Shown here piece after piece: positions 1 through 8,335 of a DNA stretch of 64,000 nt. A program made the position numbers and the translations under genes. Source of the DNA: Szabonella sp046295215. Its GTDB lineage: Bacteria; Pseudomonadota; Alphaproteobacteria; Rhodobacterales; Rhodobacteraceae. Below the pieces are notes generated by a model. That model was not told the DNA's origin. It saw only the letters and a program-made list of their open reading frames with translations, and did no database searches. The stretch covers positions 1 through 64,000 of the forward strand of contig JBKBNP010000019.1 in NCBI GenBank assembly GCA_046295215.1, in the 5' to 3' direction. Positions within the stretch are counted from its first letter, which is position 1. Each line of letters starts with the position of its first letter.

Positions 1-2
1 GG

Positions 3-212
3 GCGGGACCAAAATTGCAGGGGTTTGAAGGAAATCATACAAAACACTGCAGGCCATGGCGAGAAAAACCACAACGTTTCAGCGCAAAATCAATGGTATG
101 GAGGTTGTTCAGGGCGAACCAGATAGAGGCGCTGGACCCCCATGGGCAGAAGGTCGAGATCGACGTGGACCGGGCAAGCGGAGAGACCCTGCGCGAACGT
201 CCCGACAATTGA
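3..212 (+). other. Possible 3' end of a PepSY-like coding sequence at the left edge
   Basis: The frame is open from the window edge to a stop at 210-212. Its last 30 residues (IEALDPHGQKVEIDVDR and on through SGETLRE) resemble the C-terminal strand and turn of PepSY domains. The residues before that do not look like PepSY. A better-looking lead-in (QRKINGMEVVQGEP) lies in another frame just upstream, around 80-115, so the gene could be frameshifted. The call rests on a short motif only. Confidence 0.25.
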
Positions 213-225
213 TCCCGGCTCCGGT

Positions 226-246
226 CGGGGGGCGAATTGCCCCCCG
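226..246. terminator. Hairpin between convergent gene ends
   Basis: A perfect 8-bp inverted repeat, CGGGGGGC and GCCCCCCG, encloses a 5-nt loop. It sits between the stop at 212 on the plus strand and the CoA ligase stop at 258 on the minus strand. There is no T tract on either side, so it may stop transcription weakly or simply protect 3' ends of the catabolic operon mRNA. Confidence 0.5.
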
Positions 247-257
247 CGCCCGCCCGA

Positions 258-1874
258 TCACTCCCGCAGCCGGAACCGCTGGATCTTGCCGGTCTGCGTC
301 TTGGGCAACGCCCCCACGAACAGCACCTTGCGCGGGTATTTGTAGGGCGCGATCGTCGCTTTGACATGGTCCTGCAATCGCTTCACGGTTGCCTCATCGG
401 CCGCCACGCCATCGCTCAGCACGACATGGGCGACGACGATCTGGCCACGCGCCTCATCCGGCGCGCCCACCACGGCACATTCGGCGACATCGGGATGCGA
501 CAGCAGAGCCGCCTCCACATCCGGCCCCGCGATGTTGTAACCCGCCGACACGATCATGTCGTCGGTGCGGGCGGCAAAGTGGAAATGCCCGTCCTCCCCC
601 TGCCAGAAGGCATCGCCTGTCAGGTTCCAGCCATTCTGCACATAGCCGCGCTGACGGTCATCGGCCATATAGCGGCATCCGGTCGGGCCGCGCACGGCCA
701 GCCGCCCGACCTCGCCGCGCGGCACCTCGCGTCCCGCCTCATCCACGATCCGCGCCTCATACCCCGTCACGGGCCGCCCGGTGCAGCCCGGGCGATGGTC
801 GGAAAAGCGGTTCGAGAGGAAAATATGCAGCATCTCGGTCGCGCCGATCCCGTCCAGCATCGGCTTGCCGGTCCGGTCCATCCATTCGGCATAGATCGGG
901 GCGGGCAGCGTCTCCCCCGCCGACACCGCCGCACGCAAGCTGGACAGGTCCGCGCCCTCCTCCATCGCCTTGAGCATCACACGGTAGGCGGTAGGCGCGG
1001 TGAAACAGACAGTCGCGCGGTATTTCTGGATGATCTCGATCAGGTTCGGCGGCGAGGCGTTTTCCAGCAGGCAGGCCGCCGCCCCGAAACGCAAGGGAAA
1101 GACCGCCAGCCCGCCCAGCCCGAAGGTGAAGGCGAGCGGCGGCGAGCCGACGAACACATCCTCCGGCGTGACGTTCAGCACCTCGCGCGCATATCCATCC
1201 GCAATGATAAGCAGATCGCGGTGAAAATGCATCGTGGCTTTCGGTTCCCCGGTGGTGCCCGACGTGAAGCCCAGAAGCGCCACATCGTCCCGCCCCGTCC
1301 GCGCCGCCTGAAACCGCACCGGCTTGCCCAGGGCTGCACGGTCAAGCTCCGCCTCGTGGTTCGCCGTGCCGTCGAATGCCACCACCTTGCGCAGAACGGT
1401 CGATGATCCTGCGCAGGCCACCATCTCCTCCATCAGCCGCGCATCGCACAGCGCCAGCCCGATCTGCGCCTTGTCCACGATCTTGCCCAACTCGCCCGCC
1501 CGCAGCATCGGCATGGTGTTCACGACCACCGCCCCCGCCTTGGTCGCCGCCAGCCAGGCCGCCACCATCGCCGGATTGTTGGCCGACCGGATCAGGATGC
1601 GATGGCCCGGTTTGACGCCGTAATCCTCCACCAGCGCATGCGCGATGCGGTTGGTCCAGTCCGACAATTCCTTGTAAGTGCGGATGCGCCCGTTGCCGAT
1701 CAGCGCGGTATGGTCGCCAAAGCCGCGCTCCACCATCCGGTCGGTCAGCTCCACCCCGGCATTGAGCCATTCGGGATAGTCGAAGCCCGCGACATTTATC
1801 TCCGGCCAGTCCTCTGCGGGCGGCAGCCGGTCGCGGGTGAAGCTGTCGATATGTCCGCTGGGTCCAAGCTGCAT
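258..1874 (-). CDS. 2-aminobenzoate-CoA ligase / benzoate-CoA ligase family
   Basis: 538-residue ANL-superfamily ligase, expected to activate an aromatic acid to its CoA thioester at the cost of ATP to AMP. Visible motifs are the P-loop TSGTTGEPK near residue 205, GIGATEM in the middle, the hinge segment YMADD...LTGDAF, and the C-terminal catalytic lysine in KTQTGKIQRF. The N-terminal part (FNY/FDYPEWLN type opening) and SAGETLP resemble benzoate- and 2-aminobenzoate-CoA ligases. It is the last gene of the minus-strand operon that starts at 8208, and the paired flavin monooxygenase makes 2-aminobenzoate the favoured substrate. Salicylate or benzoate remain possible. A GAGAGGG ribosome site precedes ATG 1874. 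Confidence 0.82.
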   Translation of the reverse strand: MQLGPSGHIDSFTRDRLPPAEDWPEINVAGFDYPEWLNAGVELTDRMVERGFGDHTALIGNGRIRTYKELSDWTNRIAHALVEDYGVKPGHRILIRSANNPAMVAAWLAATKAGAVVVNTMPMLRAGELGKIVDKAQIGLALCDARLMEEMVACAGSSTVLRKVVAFDGTANHEAELDRAALGKPVRFQAARTGRDDVALLGFTSGTTGEPKATMHFHRDLLIIADGYAREVLNVTPEDVFVGSPPLAFTFGLGGLAVFPLRFGAAACLLENASPPNLIEIIQKYRATVCFTAPTAYRVMLKAMEEGADLSSLRAAVSAGETLPAPIYAEWMDRTGKPMLDGIGATEMLHIFLSNRFSDHRPGCTGRPVTGYEARIVDEAGREVPRGEVGRLAVRGPTGCRYMADDRQRGYVQNGWNLTGDAFWQGEDGHFHFAARTDDMIVSAGYNIAGPDVEAALLSHPDVAECAVVGAPDEARGQIVVAHVVLSDGVAADEATVKRLQDHVKATIAPYKYPRKVLFVGALPKTQTGKIQRFRLRE

Positions 1875-1884
1875 GATTGCCCTC

Positions 1885-2304
1885 TCAGGTCTGGGGTCCG
1901 GTTTGGGGGATAACGGCGGTGGCCTCGATCTCGACCTTGGCGCGGTCCTCGACCAGCGCCACGACCTGCACCAGCGCCATGGCGGGATAGTTGCGCCCGA
2001 TGATGTCCTTGTAGGCGCGGCCCAGATCCTTGAGGCTGGCCAGGTATTCGGCCTTGTCGGTCACATACCAGGTCAGCCGCACCAGATGTTCCGGTCCCGC
2101 CCCCGCCTCGGCCAGCACCGCCACGATATTGCGCAGCGCCTGCGCGGTCTGGCCCGCGAAATCGTCTGTCTCGAACGCCTGATCGGCGTTCCAGCCGACC
2201 ATGCCGCCGGTGAACACCATCCGCCCCGAGGCCGCCATGCCGTTGGAATAGCCGATGGCGGGCTTCCAGTTTCGCGGATGCAAGATGTCATGCGGGTTGC
2301 TCAT
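1885..2304 (-). CDS. RidA/YjgF family enamine-imine deaminase
   Basis: 139-residue protein of RidA size with the family pattern GGMVGWNADQ, GQTAQALRNIVAVLAEAGAG, VRLTWYVTD and the C-terminal VEIEATAV. RidA proteins form trimers and hydrolyse reactive enamines or imines to ketones and ammonia. The start is set by ATG 2304 with AAAGGAG eight bases upstream; a longer open frame upstream is out of character for the family. It lies between the thioesterase and the CoA ligase. Inference: in a 2-aminobenzoyl-CoA pathway, where the amino group survives ring reduction as an enamine, a RidA enzyme could release the nitrogen as ammonium. Confidence 0.85.
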   Translation of the reverse strand: MSNPHDILHPRNWKPAIGYSNGMAASGRMVFTGGMVGWNADQAFETDDFAGQTAQALRNIVAVLAEAGAGPEHLVRLTWYVTDKAEYLASLKDLGRAYKDIIGRNYPAMALVQVVALVEDRAKVEIEATAVIPQTGPQT

Positions 2305-2306
2305 GC

Positions 2307-2717
2307 CTAGCTCCTTTCCATGAAATCGGTCAGGCGGGCGCGCAGCGTTTCGGGCCAGGGCTCCGCCCGCCCCTCCGCGCTGATCCAGACCAGTGTGAAA
2401 TCGGCCTCCAGCCGGGTAATTCCCCCCGCCTCCGCCGCAATGTGGAACCCGACCGAGGCGCCCCCCACCCGCGTCACCGCCAGCGTGAAGCGCAGCTTTT
2501 CCCCCAGCCGCGAGGGCGCGTGGAAATCCAAAGCGATGCGCACCGTGGGCACGCCACGCCCCTCCTCCAGCGTGATGCGGGAAAACGGGTAGTGCAGCAC
2601 ATCGGCAAAGAAATTCTCCACCACCGAGTTGGTCATCTCGAAATAGCGGGGGTAGAAAACGATCCCCGCCGGGTCGCAATGGTTGAACTCGATGGCGATG
2701 ATGCGGTCATAGGTCAT
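2307..2717 (-). CDS. 4-hydroxybenzoyl-CoA thioesterase-type hotdog thioesterase
   Basis: 136-residue hotdog-fold acyl-CoA thioesterase. The N-terminal FNHCDPAGIVFYPRYF is the signature of the 4-HBT family, with the catalytic Asp at residue 15. The stop lies 2 bp before the RidA start, and the start overlaps the acyl-CoA dehydrogenase stop by four bases (ATGA). In this operon it probably drains aromatic or alicyclic CoA intermediates to free CoA when flux stalls, or releases a pathway product. The exact thioester cannot be read from sequence. Confidence 0.85.
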   Translation of the reverse strand: MTYDRIIAIEFNHCDPAGIVFYPRYFEMTNSVVENFFADVLHYPFSRITLEEGRGVPTVRIALDFHAPSRLGEKLRFTLAVTRVGGASVGFHIAAEAGGITRLEADFTLVWISAEGRAEPWPETLRARLTDFMERS

Positions 2718-3850
2718 GCGAGCATACTCCGCGCGATGACGATGCGCTGCACGTCGGACGCTCCTTCATAGATGCGCAGCGCGCGGATCTCGCGATAGAG
2801 GCTTTCCACGGCAAAGCCCTGCCGCACCCCGTCGCCGCCGTGCAGTTGCACGGCCATGTCGATCACCCGCTGCGCGGCCTCGGTCGCGTGCAGTTTCGCC
2901 ATCGCCGCCTCGCGCGTCACGCGGGCAGCACCCATGTCCTTGACCCAGGCCGCGCGGTAAACCAGCAGGGCCGAGGCGTCGATCTCCAGCGCCATATCGG
3001 CCAGATGCCCCTGCACCAACTGAAGGCTGGCCAGTGGCTCCCCCCCGATCCGCCGCGCCTGCACGCGGCCCAGCGCCTCGTCCAGCGCGCGCCGCGCAAA
3101 GCCCAAGGCCGCCGCCCCCACGGTGGACCGGAACACATCCAGCACCGACATGGCGATCCTGAACCCGTCGCCTGCCCGGCCGATCAGCGCCTCCTCGGGC
3201 AAGACCACGCCCGCCAGCCGCAGATGCGCCAAGGGATGCGGTGCGATCACCTCGATCCGCTCCACCACCTCCAGCCCCGCCACATCGGCGTGCATCAGAA
3301 AGGCCGACAGGCCCTTCGCCCCCGGTGCCTCCCCCGTGCGGGCAAAGACGACATAGACATCGGCAATCCCGCCATTGGAGATATAGGTTTTTTCCCCCGA
3401 CAGCCTCCAGCCCCCCGGCACCCGCTCCGCCGAGGTCGCGGTCGCCGCCACATCCGACCCGGCGGCAGGCTCGGTCAGCGCAAATCCCGAAATCGCCGTC
3501 CCCGTCCGCGTCCGGTCCAGCCATGCCCGCTGGCCGGGCGTGCCGAACAGGCTCACCGCGCCCATCCCCAGCCCCTGCATCGCAAAGGCGAAATCCGCCA
3601 GCCCGTCATGCCGCGCCAGCGTCTCGCGGATCAGACACAGCGACCGCACATCCAGCCGCTCGCCCTCCCCGGCCCCGCTGTGGCGCAGAAACCCCGCCGT
3701 GCCCAGCGCCGCCACCAACCCCCGACAGGCCGCATCCACGTCACCATGATCCACCGGCAGATTGGCGGCGCACCACGCTTCCAGCGCCGCCCGCAACTCG
3801 CGGTGGCGCGGCTCGAAAAACGGCCAGTCCAGAAATGTCTCATCCGCCAT
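2714..3850 (-). CDS. Acyl-CoA dehydrogenase family protein
   Basis: 378-residue FAD-dependent acyl-CoA dehydrogenase. The substrate/FAD segment LTEPAAGSDVAA, the YISNGGIADVYVVFART strand, QLHGGDGVRQGFAVE and the C-terminal RIYEGASDVQRIVIARSML are all present. The Glu of YEGASDVQ is in the position of the catalytic base used by short-chain acyl-CoA dehydrogenases. A repeat-like hairpin element separates it from the upstream crotonase gene, so it may also be made from a partly separate transcript. In the 2-aminobenzoate pathway it would carry out an alpha,beta-dehydrogenation after ring reduction or opening. Confidence 0.88.
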   Translation of the reverse strand: MADETFLDWPFFEPRHRELRAALEAWCAANLPVDHGDVDAACRGLVAALGTAGFLRHSGAGEGERLDVRSLCLIRETLARHDGLADFAFAMQGLGMGAVSLFGTPGQRAWLDRTRTGTAISGFALTEPAAGSDVAATATSAERVPGGWRLSGEKTYISNGGIADVYVVFARTGEAPGAKGLSAFLMHADVAGLEVVERIEVIAPHPLAHLRLAGVVLPEEALIGRAGDGFRIAMSVLDVFRSTVGAAALGFARRALDEALGRVQARRIGGEPLASLQLVQGHLADMALEIDASALLVYRAAWVKDMGAARVTREAAMAKLHATEAAQRVIDMAVQLHGGDGVRQGFAVESLYREIRALRIYEGASDVQRIVIARSMLA

Positions 3851-3862
3851 CGCGAAAACTGC

Positions 3863-3910
3863 CTTTCATCTTGGCCCAAATACCTCGGGGGTGCGGGGGC
3901 TGGCCCCCGC
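3863..3910. repeat. Rhodobacteraceae-type intergenic repeat with GC hairpin
   Basis: The block begins with TTTCATCTTGGCCCAAATAC, continues with a CTCGGGGG run, and ends in a 7-bp GC hairpin (GCGGGGG at 3893-3899, CCCCCGC at 3904-3910, loop CTGG). From memory this layout, a CATCTTGGCCCAAATA box followed by a G-rich/C-rich hairpin, recurs between genes in Rhodobacteraceae genomes. It sits inside the operon between the crotonase and acyl-CoA dehydrogenase genes and may act as an attenuator or mRNA processing site. Only one copy is visible in this window. Confidence 0.45.
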
Positions 3911-3918
3911 TTCGCCGG

Positions 3919-4731
3919 TCAATTCCCCTCGAACACCGGCTTTTCCTTGGCCACAAAGGCCCGGTAGGCACGCTCGAAATCGCGGGTCTGCATGCAGATC
4001 GCCTGCGCCTGCGCCTCGGCCTCGATCGCCTGCTCCAACCCCATGTTCCATTCCTGATTGATCTGCGTCTTGGTGATCCCATGGGCAAAACAGGGCCCCG
4101 AGGCGAGGCGGCGCGCCAGCGCCATCGCCTCCGCCTCCAGCACCTCCGCATCATGCAGCGCGTTCCAGAAGCCCCAGCGTTCCCCCTCCGCCGCCGTCAT
4201 CACCCGCCCGGTATAGAGCAGTTCCGCCGCCCGCCCCTGCCCGATGATACGCGGCAGCATGGCGCAAGCACCCATGTCGCAGCCCGCCAGCCCGACGCGG
4301 GTGAAGAGGAACGCGCATTTCGCCTCCGGACTGGCCAGCCGCAGGTCGGACGCCATGGCGATGATTGCCCCCGCCCCCACGCAAACCCCGTCCACGGCGG
4401 CAATCACCGGCTTGGTGCAGCCGATCATCGCCTTGACCAGATCGCCCGTCATCCGGGTGAAGGCCAGAAGGCCCTTCATGTCCATCCCCACCAGCGGGCC
4501 GATGATGTCATGCACATCCCCGCCCGAACAGAAATTCCCGCCATTCGACGCGAAAACCACCACATCCACATCCGCCGCATAGGGCAGCGCGCGGAACAGG
4601 TCGCGCAATTCGGCATAGCTCTCGAAGGTCAGCGGGTTCTTGCGATCGGGCCGGTCCAGCCGGATCGTGGCCACCCGGCCCTCCATCTGCCACAGGAAAT
4701 GCTGCGGTTTCAGATCGGCAAGTCTCGTCAT
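3919..4731 (-). CDS. Crotonase-fold enoyl-CoA hydratase family protein (non-canonical active site)
   Basis: 270-residue crotonase-superfamily protein. The oxyanion-hole regions SNGGNFCSGGD and CVGAGAIIAMASD are clear. The two glutamates used by classic enoyl-CoA hydratases are missing: GGGCE is replaced by GAGAI, and the GQPE position falls in a FLFTR stretch. An Asp in GLAGCDMGACAML may be the acid/base instead. It could therefore be a hydrolase, isomerase or ring-cleaving crotonase in the aromatic CoA pathway rather than a plain hydratase. It starts within the MarR stop codon (ATGA overlap). Confidence 0.83.
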   Translation of the reverse strand: MTRLADLKPQHFLWQMEGRVATIRLDRPDRKNPLTFESYAELRDLFRALPYAADVDVVVFASNGGNFCSGGDVHDIIGPLVGMDMKGLLAFTRMTGDLVKAMIGCTKPVIAAVDGVCVGAGAIIAMASDLRLASPEAKCAFLFTRVGLAGCDMGACAMLPRIIGQGRAAELLYTGRVMTAAEGERWGFWNALHDAEVLEAEAMALARRLASGPCFAHGITKTQINQEWNMGLEQAIEAEAQAQAICMQTRDFERAYRAFVAKEKPVFEGN

Positions 4732-5195
4732 TCGCTCCCCTTCCCAGCCTGTCCGGGCCGCAATGTTTTCAGGATCGCGGTCAGCGTCTCCACCTCCGCC
4801 TCGCCAAGAGCGGCAAAGAGCCGGTTCACCTCCCCCTCGTGATCCTCTGCCTGCATCTCGAAGGCGCGCAGCCCTTCCTCGGTCAGCGCCACATGCACCG
4901 TGCGCCGGTCGGTCGGCAGGGGCGTGCGCTTTGCCAGCCCGTCCTTTTCCAGCCGGTCCACCACCGCCGTCGCATTGCCGTTCGACACCAGCAGCATCCG
5001 CGACAGCTCGCTCATCGTCACCCCTTCCCGCCTGCGCCAGAGGGCTGCCATCACGTCGAAGCGGGGCAGGGTCGTGTCATGGTTCAGCCGCAGATGTTCG
5101 CGCAGATGCGATTCCGCCGCGCGTGTCACTCCCAAGAGGCGGATCCACAGTTTCAGCCGCCGTTTCGACAAGGGGTCGGGAAGAGCGTCCTTCAT
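4728..5195 (-). CDS. MarR family transcriptional regulator
   Basis: 155-residue MarR-type repressor. The winged-helix is obvious: TLPRFDVMAALWRR, then VTMSELSRMLLVSNGNATAVVDRLEKDGLA, then the wing RTPLPTDRRTVHVALTEEG. The true start is ATG 5195, overlapping the SDR stop. Being embedded in the catabolic operon suggests autoregulation. MarR homologues in aromatic CoA pathways usually release DNA on binding the pathway's CoA thioester. The two overlapping palindromes at 8277-8298 between the divergent promoters are the likely operator. Confidence 0.9.
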   Translation of the reverse strand: MKDALPDPLSKRRLKLWIRLLGVTRAAESHLREHLRLNHDTTLPRFDVMAALWRRREGVTMSELSRMLLVSNGNATAVVDRLEKDGLAKRTPLPTDRRTVHVALTEEGLRAFEMQAEDHEGEVNRLFAALGEAEVETLTAILKTLRPGQAGKGSE

Positions 5196-5926
5196 GCCTC
5201 GCCCCCCGTCAGCGCCATGGCGTGCCCGTTGACCGAGGCCGCCCCCGGTGACGCAAGATAAACCGCCGCCGCCGCGACCTCCACGGGCAGGATCATCCGC
5301 CCCATGGGGTTGCCCGAAACCACCTCCGCCAGCGCCTCGGCTTCCGTGATCCCGCGCCGCGCCTGCACCGCCTGCACTGCCGCGCGGCCCATGTCGGTTT
5401 CGACAAACCCGGGGCAGATCGCATTGCAGGTGATGCCACGGCCCGCCACATCCAGCGCCACCGACCGCACCAGCCCGATCACCCCATGCTTGGCCGCCGT
5501 ATAGGCCGGGACCGTCGCCGCCCCCTTCAGCCCAGCGACGGATGCGATGGCAATCAGCCGCCCGCCCGGCCCCATCCCGCGTAACCCCTCGCGGAAGGTG
5601 AGGAAGGTTCCGGTCAGATTGACCGCCAGCGTCGCGTTCCAATCCGCAAGCGAAACCCGCGCGATGCGCCCCGCCGACCCGCCACCCGCATTCGCAATGA
5701 CCACATCGAAAGGCGCGTCGAACAGGGCCGCAACCTGCGCTTCGTCGGTCACATCGGCCACGCGCGCCACCATGCCCCGCCCCGCATCGGTTTCGGCCAG
5801 CGCCTCGGCCCGCCGCCCAGTGATCGTGACATGGTCGCCTGCATCCGAAAACGCGCGTGCGATGGCGCGCCCGATGCCCGAGCCGCCGCCCGTTACCAGA
5901 ACCCGTCTGCCCGGCACCACGGTCAT
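5192..5926 (-). CDS. SDR family NAD(P)-dependent oxidoreductase
   Basis: 244-residue classical short-chain dehydrogenase. The cofactor motif VTGGGSGIGRA and the NAG motif (IANAGGG) are present, as is the catalytic Ser/Tyr/Lys set in IASVAGLKGAATVPAYTAAKHG. The stretch PGFVETDM and the C-terminal MALTGGEA are usual for the family. ATG 5926 overlaps the stop of the upstream monooxygenase, which fixes the start; the longer open frame is an overlap artefact. In context it probably oxidises a hydroxyacyl-CoA intermediate or a ring alcohol in the 2-aminobenzoate pathway. Confidence 0.88.
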   Translation of the reverse strand: MTVVPGRRVLVTGGGSGIGRAIARAFSDAGDHVTITGRRAEALAETDAGRGMVARVADVTDEAQVAALFDAPFDVVIANAGGGSAGRIARVSLADWNATLAVNLTGTFLTFREGLRGMGPGGRLIAIASVAGLKGAATVPAYTAAKHGVIGLVRSVALDVAGRGITCNAICPGFVETDMGRAAVQAVQARRGITEAEALAEVVSGNPMGRMILPVEVAAAAVYLASPGAASVNGHAMALTGGEA

Positions 5927-8208
5927 GCCCTTATCGCCTCTGCCGATTTTTCGGCCAGCCTGCGGGCCTGATCGGCCCCGGCGAGGTAGGGCAGCGGCCA
6001 TTGCGCACGCCCGTCGCCCAACGCCACGGCCGCGTGCAGCGTCCAGTAGGGGTCCGCCAGATGCGGACGCGCAAGGCACACGAGATCCGCCCGTCCCGCC
6101 ATCAGGATTGAATTCACATGGTCAGGTTCAGTGATATTGCCCACGGCCATGGTGGCAATCCCCGCCTCGTTGCGGATCCGGTCCGAAAACGGTGTCTGGA
6201 ACATGCGACCATAGACGGGGCGGGCGTCGGTGCTGGTCTGGCCCGCGCTCACATCAATGATGTCGGCCCCCGCCGCATGGAAGGCGCGCGCGATCTGCAC
6301 GGCCTCCTCGGGCGTCACGCCGTCCTCGCCGACCCAGTCATTCGCAGAAATCCGCACCGCCATCGGTTTTTTGGCCGGCCAGACCGCGCGCATCGCGGCA
6401 AACACCTCCAGCGGCCAGCGCACCCGGTTCTCCAGACTGCCGCCATAGTTATCCGTGCGGATGTTCGATTTGGGCGAGATGAAGCTGGAAATCAGATAGC
6501 CATGCGCCGCGTGGAGTTCGATCATGTCAAAGCCCGCGCGCGCGGCCATTTCCGCCGCCGCCACGAATTGTGCCGTCACGGCATCCATATCCGCGCGGTC
6601 CATCGCCTTTGGCACCGCATTTCCGGGCGACCACGGCAAGGCCGAAGCCGAAAGGATCGGCCAGTTGCCCGAGGTCAGCGGCGCATCCATCTTTTCCCAG
6701 CCAAGCTGCGTGGACCCTTTGCGTCCCGAATGGCCGATCTGGCAGCAGATCCTGGCCTGAGTTTCATCATGGACAAAATCGACCAGCCGTTTCCACGCCG
6801 CCTCGTGCTCCGGCGCATAGAGGCCGGGACAGCCGGGGGTGATGCGGCCTTCCGGCGAAACGCAGGTCATTTCGGTATAGACCAGCCCCGCGCCGCCCTT
6901 GGCGCGTTCGGCGTAATGCACGAAATGCCAGTCGGTCGGGCAGCCATCAACAGCCTTGTATTGCGCCATCGGCGACACGACGACCCGGTTGACCAGCGCC
7001 ATGTCGCGCAGACGGTAGGGCGCGAAAATCGGCGCGCGGCCGGGGGTGCCGCCCGCCTGCGCCTGAAACCAGTCCTCGGCCGACCGCAACCATACAGGGT
7101 CGCGCAAGCGCAGGTTTTCATGGCTGATGCGCTGGCTGCGGGTGAGCAGCGAATAGGCGAATTGCGGCGCGGGCATGTCAAGGTAACGCTCCACCTCCTC
7201 GAACCATTCAAGGCTGTTGCGCGCCGCGGATTGCAGGCGCAGCACCTCGACGCGGCGTTCCTCCTGATAGCGGGCAAAGGCATCCTCCATCGTCGGTTCC
7301 GAATGCAGGTATTCGGCCAGCGCAATCGCACTGTCGAAGGCCAGCCGCGTCCCCGAACCGATGGAGAAATGCCCCGTCGCCGCCGCATCCCCCATCAGCA
7401 CGACATTGCCATGATACCAACGCTCACAAATCACACGAGGGAATTGCATCCAGACTGCCGAGCCGCGCAGATGGGCTGCGTTCGACATCAGGGCATGGCC
7501 GTCCAGATGACGCGCAAAGATCCGGCGGCAGGTTTCCACCGTTTCCTCCTTGGTCATCGCCTCGAAGCCCCAGCGGTCCCAGGTTTCGGGCAGACATTCC
7601 ACAATGAAGGTCGCGGTATCGGCGTCGAACTGGTAGACATGCGCCCAGACCCAGCCATGTTCGGTTTTTTCAAATATGAAGGTGAAGGCATCATCGAATT
7701 TCTGATGCGTTCCAAGCCAGACGAACTTGCAGCGGCGCAGGTCGATGTCGGGTTTGAACACATCCTCATAGGCCTTACGAACGGCGGAATTGATCCCGTC
7801 ACAGGCCACCACGATGTCATATTCGGTCCGATACTCCTCTGCCGTGCGGAACTCGGTTTCAAACTGCAGGTCCACACCCAGCTCTCGCGCCCGGGCCTGT
7901 AGCAGGATCAGCATCTGCTTGCGCCCGATCCCGGCAAAGCCATGCCCCCCCGACACCGTGCGTTGCCCGTCATGGACCACCGCGATGTCGTCCCAATAGG
8001 CGAAATGCGACCGGATCGCCTCCGTGGACACGGGGTCGTTCTTCTGCATCCGGCCCAGCGCGTCATCCGACAGCACCACGCCCCAGCCGAAAGTGTCGTT
8101 GGCGCGGTTGCGTTCCAGCACGACCACCTCATGCGACGGGTCGCGCAGCTTCATCGAGATGGCGAAGTAGAGCCCCGCAGGACCGCCCCCCAGACACAGA
8201 ACCTTCAT
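5923..8208 (-). CDS. Bifunctional 2-aminobenzoyl-CoA monooxygenase/reductase (salicylyl-CoA 5-hydroxylase type)
   Basis: 761-residue fusion of two flavoprotein domains. Residues 1-370 are a class A FAD monooxygenase: GGGPAG at residues 7-12 and a second FAD motif LMGDAAATGHFSIGSG near 275. Residues about 390-761 are an old-yellow-enzyme/NADH:flavin oxidoreductase domain (YRLRDMALVNRVVVSPMAQY, ELHAAHGYLISSF). This architecture is known from the Azoarcus evansii 2-aminobenzoyl-CoA monooxygenase/reductase and from proteins annotated as salicylyl-CoA 5-hydroxylase. The enzyme hydroxylates and then reduces the aromatic ring of the CoA ester. ATG 8208 has GGAGGAG upstream. First gene of the operon. 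Confidence 0.87.
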   Translation of the reverse strand: MKVLCLGGGPAGLYFAISMKLRDPSHEVVVLERNRANDTFGWGVVLSDDALGRMQKNDPVSTEAIRSHFAYWDDIAVVHDGQRTVSGGHGFAGIGRKQMLILLQARARELGVDLQFETEFRTAEEYRTEYDIVVACDGINSAVRKAYEDVFKPDIDLRRCKFVWLGTHQKFDDAFTFIFEKTEHGWVWAHVYQFDADTATFIVECLPETWDRWGFEAMTKEETVETCRRIFARHLDGHALMSNAAHLRGSAVWMQFPRVICERWYHGNVVLMGDAAATGHFSIGSGTRLAFDSAIALAEYLHSEPTMEDAFARYQEERRVEVLRLQSAARNSLEWFEEVERYLDMPAPQFAYSLLTRSQRISHENLRLRDPVWLRSAEDWFQAQAGGTPGRAPIFAPYRLRDMALVNRVVVSPMAQYKAVDGCPTDWHFVHYAERAKGGAGLVYTEMTCVSPEGRITPGCPGLYAPEHEAAWKRLVDFVHDETQARICCQIGHSGRKGSTQLGWEKMDAPLTSGNWPILSASALPWSPGNAVPKAMDRADMDAVTAQFVAAAEMAARAGFDMIELHAAHGYLISSFISPKSNIRTDNYGGSLENRVRWPLEVFAAMRAVWPAKKPMAVRISANDWVGEDGVTPEEAVQIARAFHAAGADIIDVSAGQTSTDARPVYGRMFQTPFSDRIRNEAGIATMAVGNITEPDHVNSILMAGRADLVCLARPHLADPYWTLHAAVALGDGRAQWPLPYLAGADQARRLAEKSAEAIRA

Positions 8209-8276
8209 CCGATCTCCTCCCGCCGCAGCCTGTTTCCCCAAGGCCCTTGCGCACAGACTGGCACTGACCGGATTTT

Positions 8277-8298
8277 ATTTCAAGCTTGAAATTTCAAG
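8277..8298. promoter_or_regulatory. Overlapping double palindrome, probable MarR operator
   Basis: Two perfect palindromes overlap: ATTTCAAGCTTGAAAT at 8277-8292 and CTTGAAATTTCAAG at 8285-8298, so TTGAAA/TTTCAA half-sites alternate in a run. The element lies 69 bp upstream of the monooxygenase start and 37 bp upstream of the divergent dehydrogenase start, placing it to control both. A MarR gene is the only regulator in the operon. The AT-rich element stands out in GC-rich surroundings. Confidence 0.65.
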
Positions 8299-8335
8299 AC
8301 CGAAATGCCACCCTTCGAGGAAACAGGGGGACAGG

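Noticed and set aside
3241..4842. 533-codon plus-strand open frame across two genes
   Set aside because: It runs antisense through the acyl-CoA dehydrogenase, the repeat and the crotonase gene, and is Pro/Arg/Ser rich with no family features.
6118..7902. 594-codon open frame on the plus strand
   Set aside because: It is antisense to the two-domain monooxygenase/reductase, has no motifs and is rich in Arg/His/Pro, the usual look of a shadow frame in GC-rich DNA.
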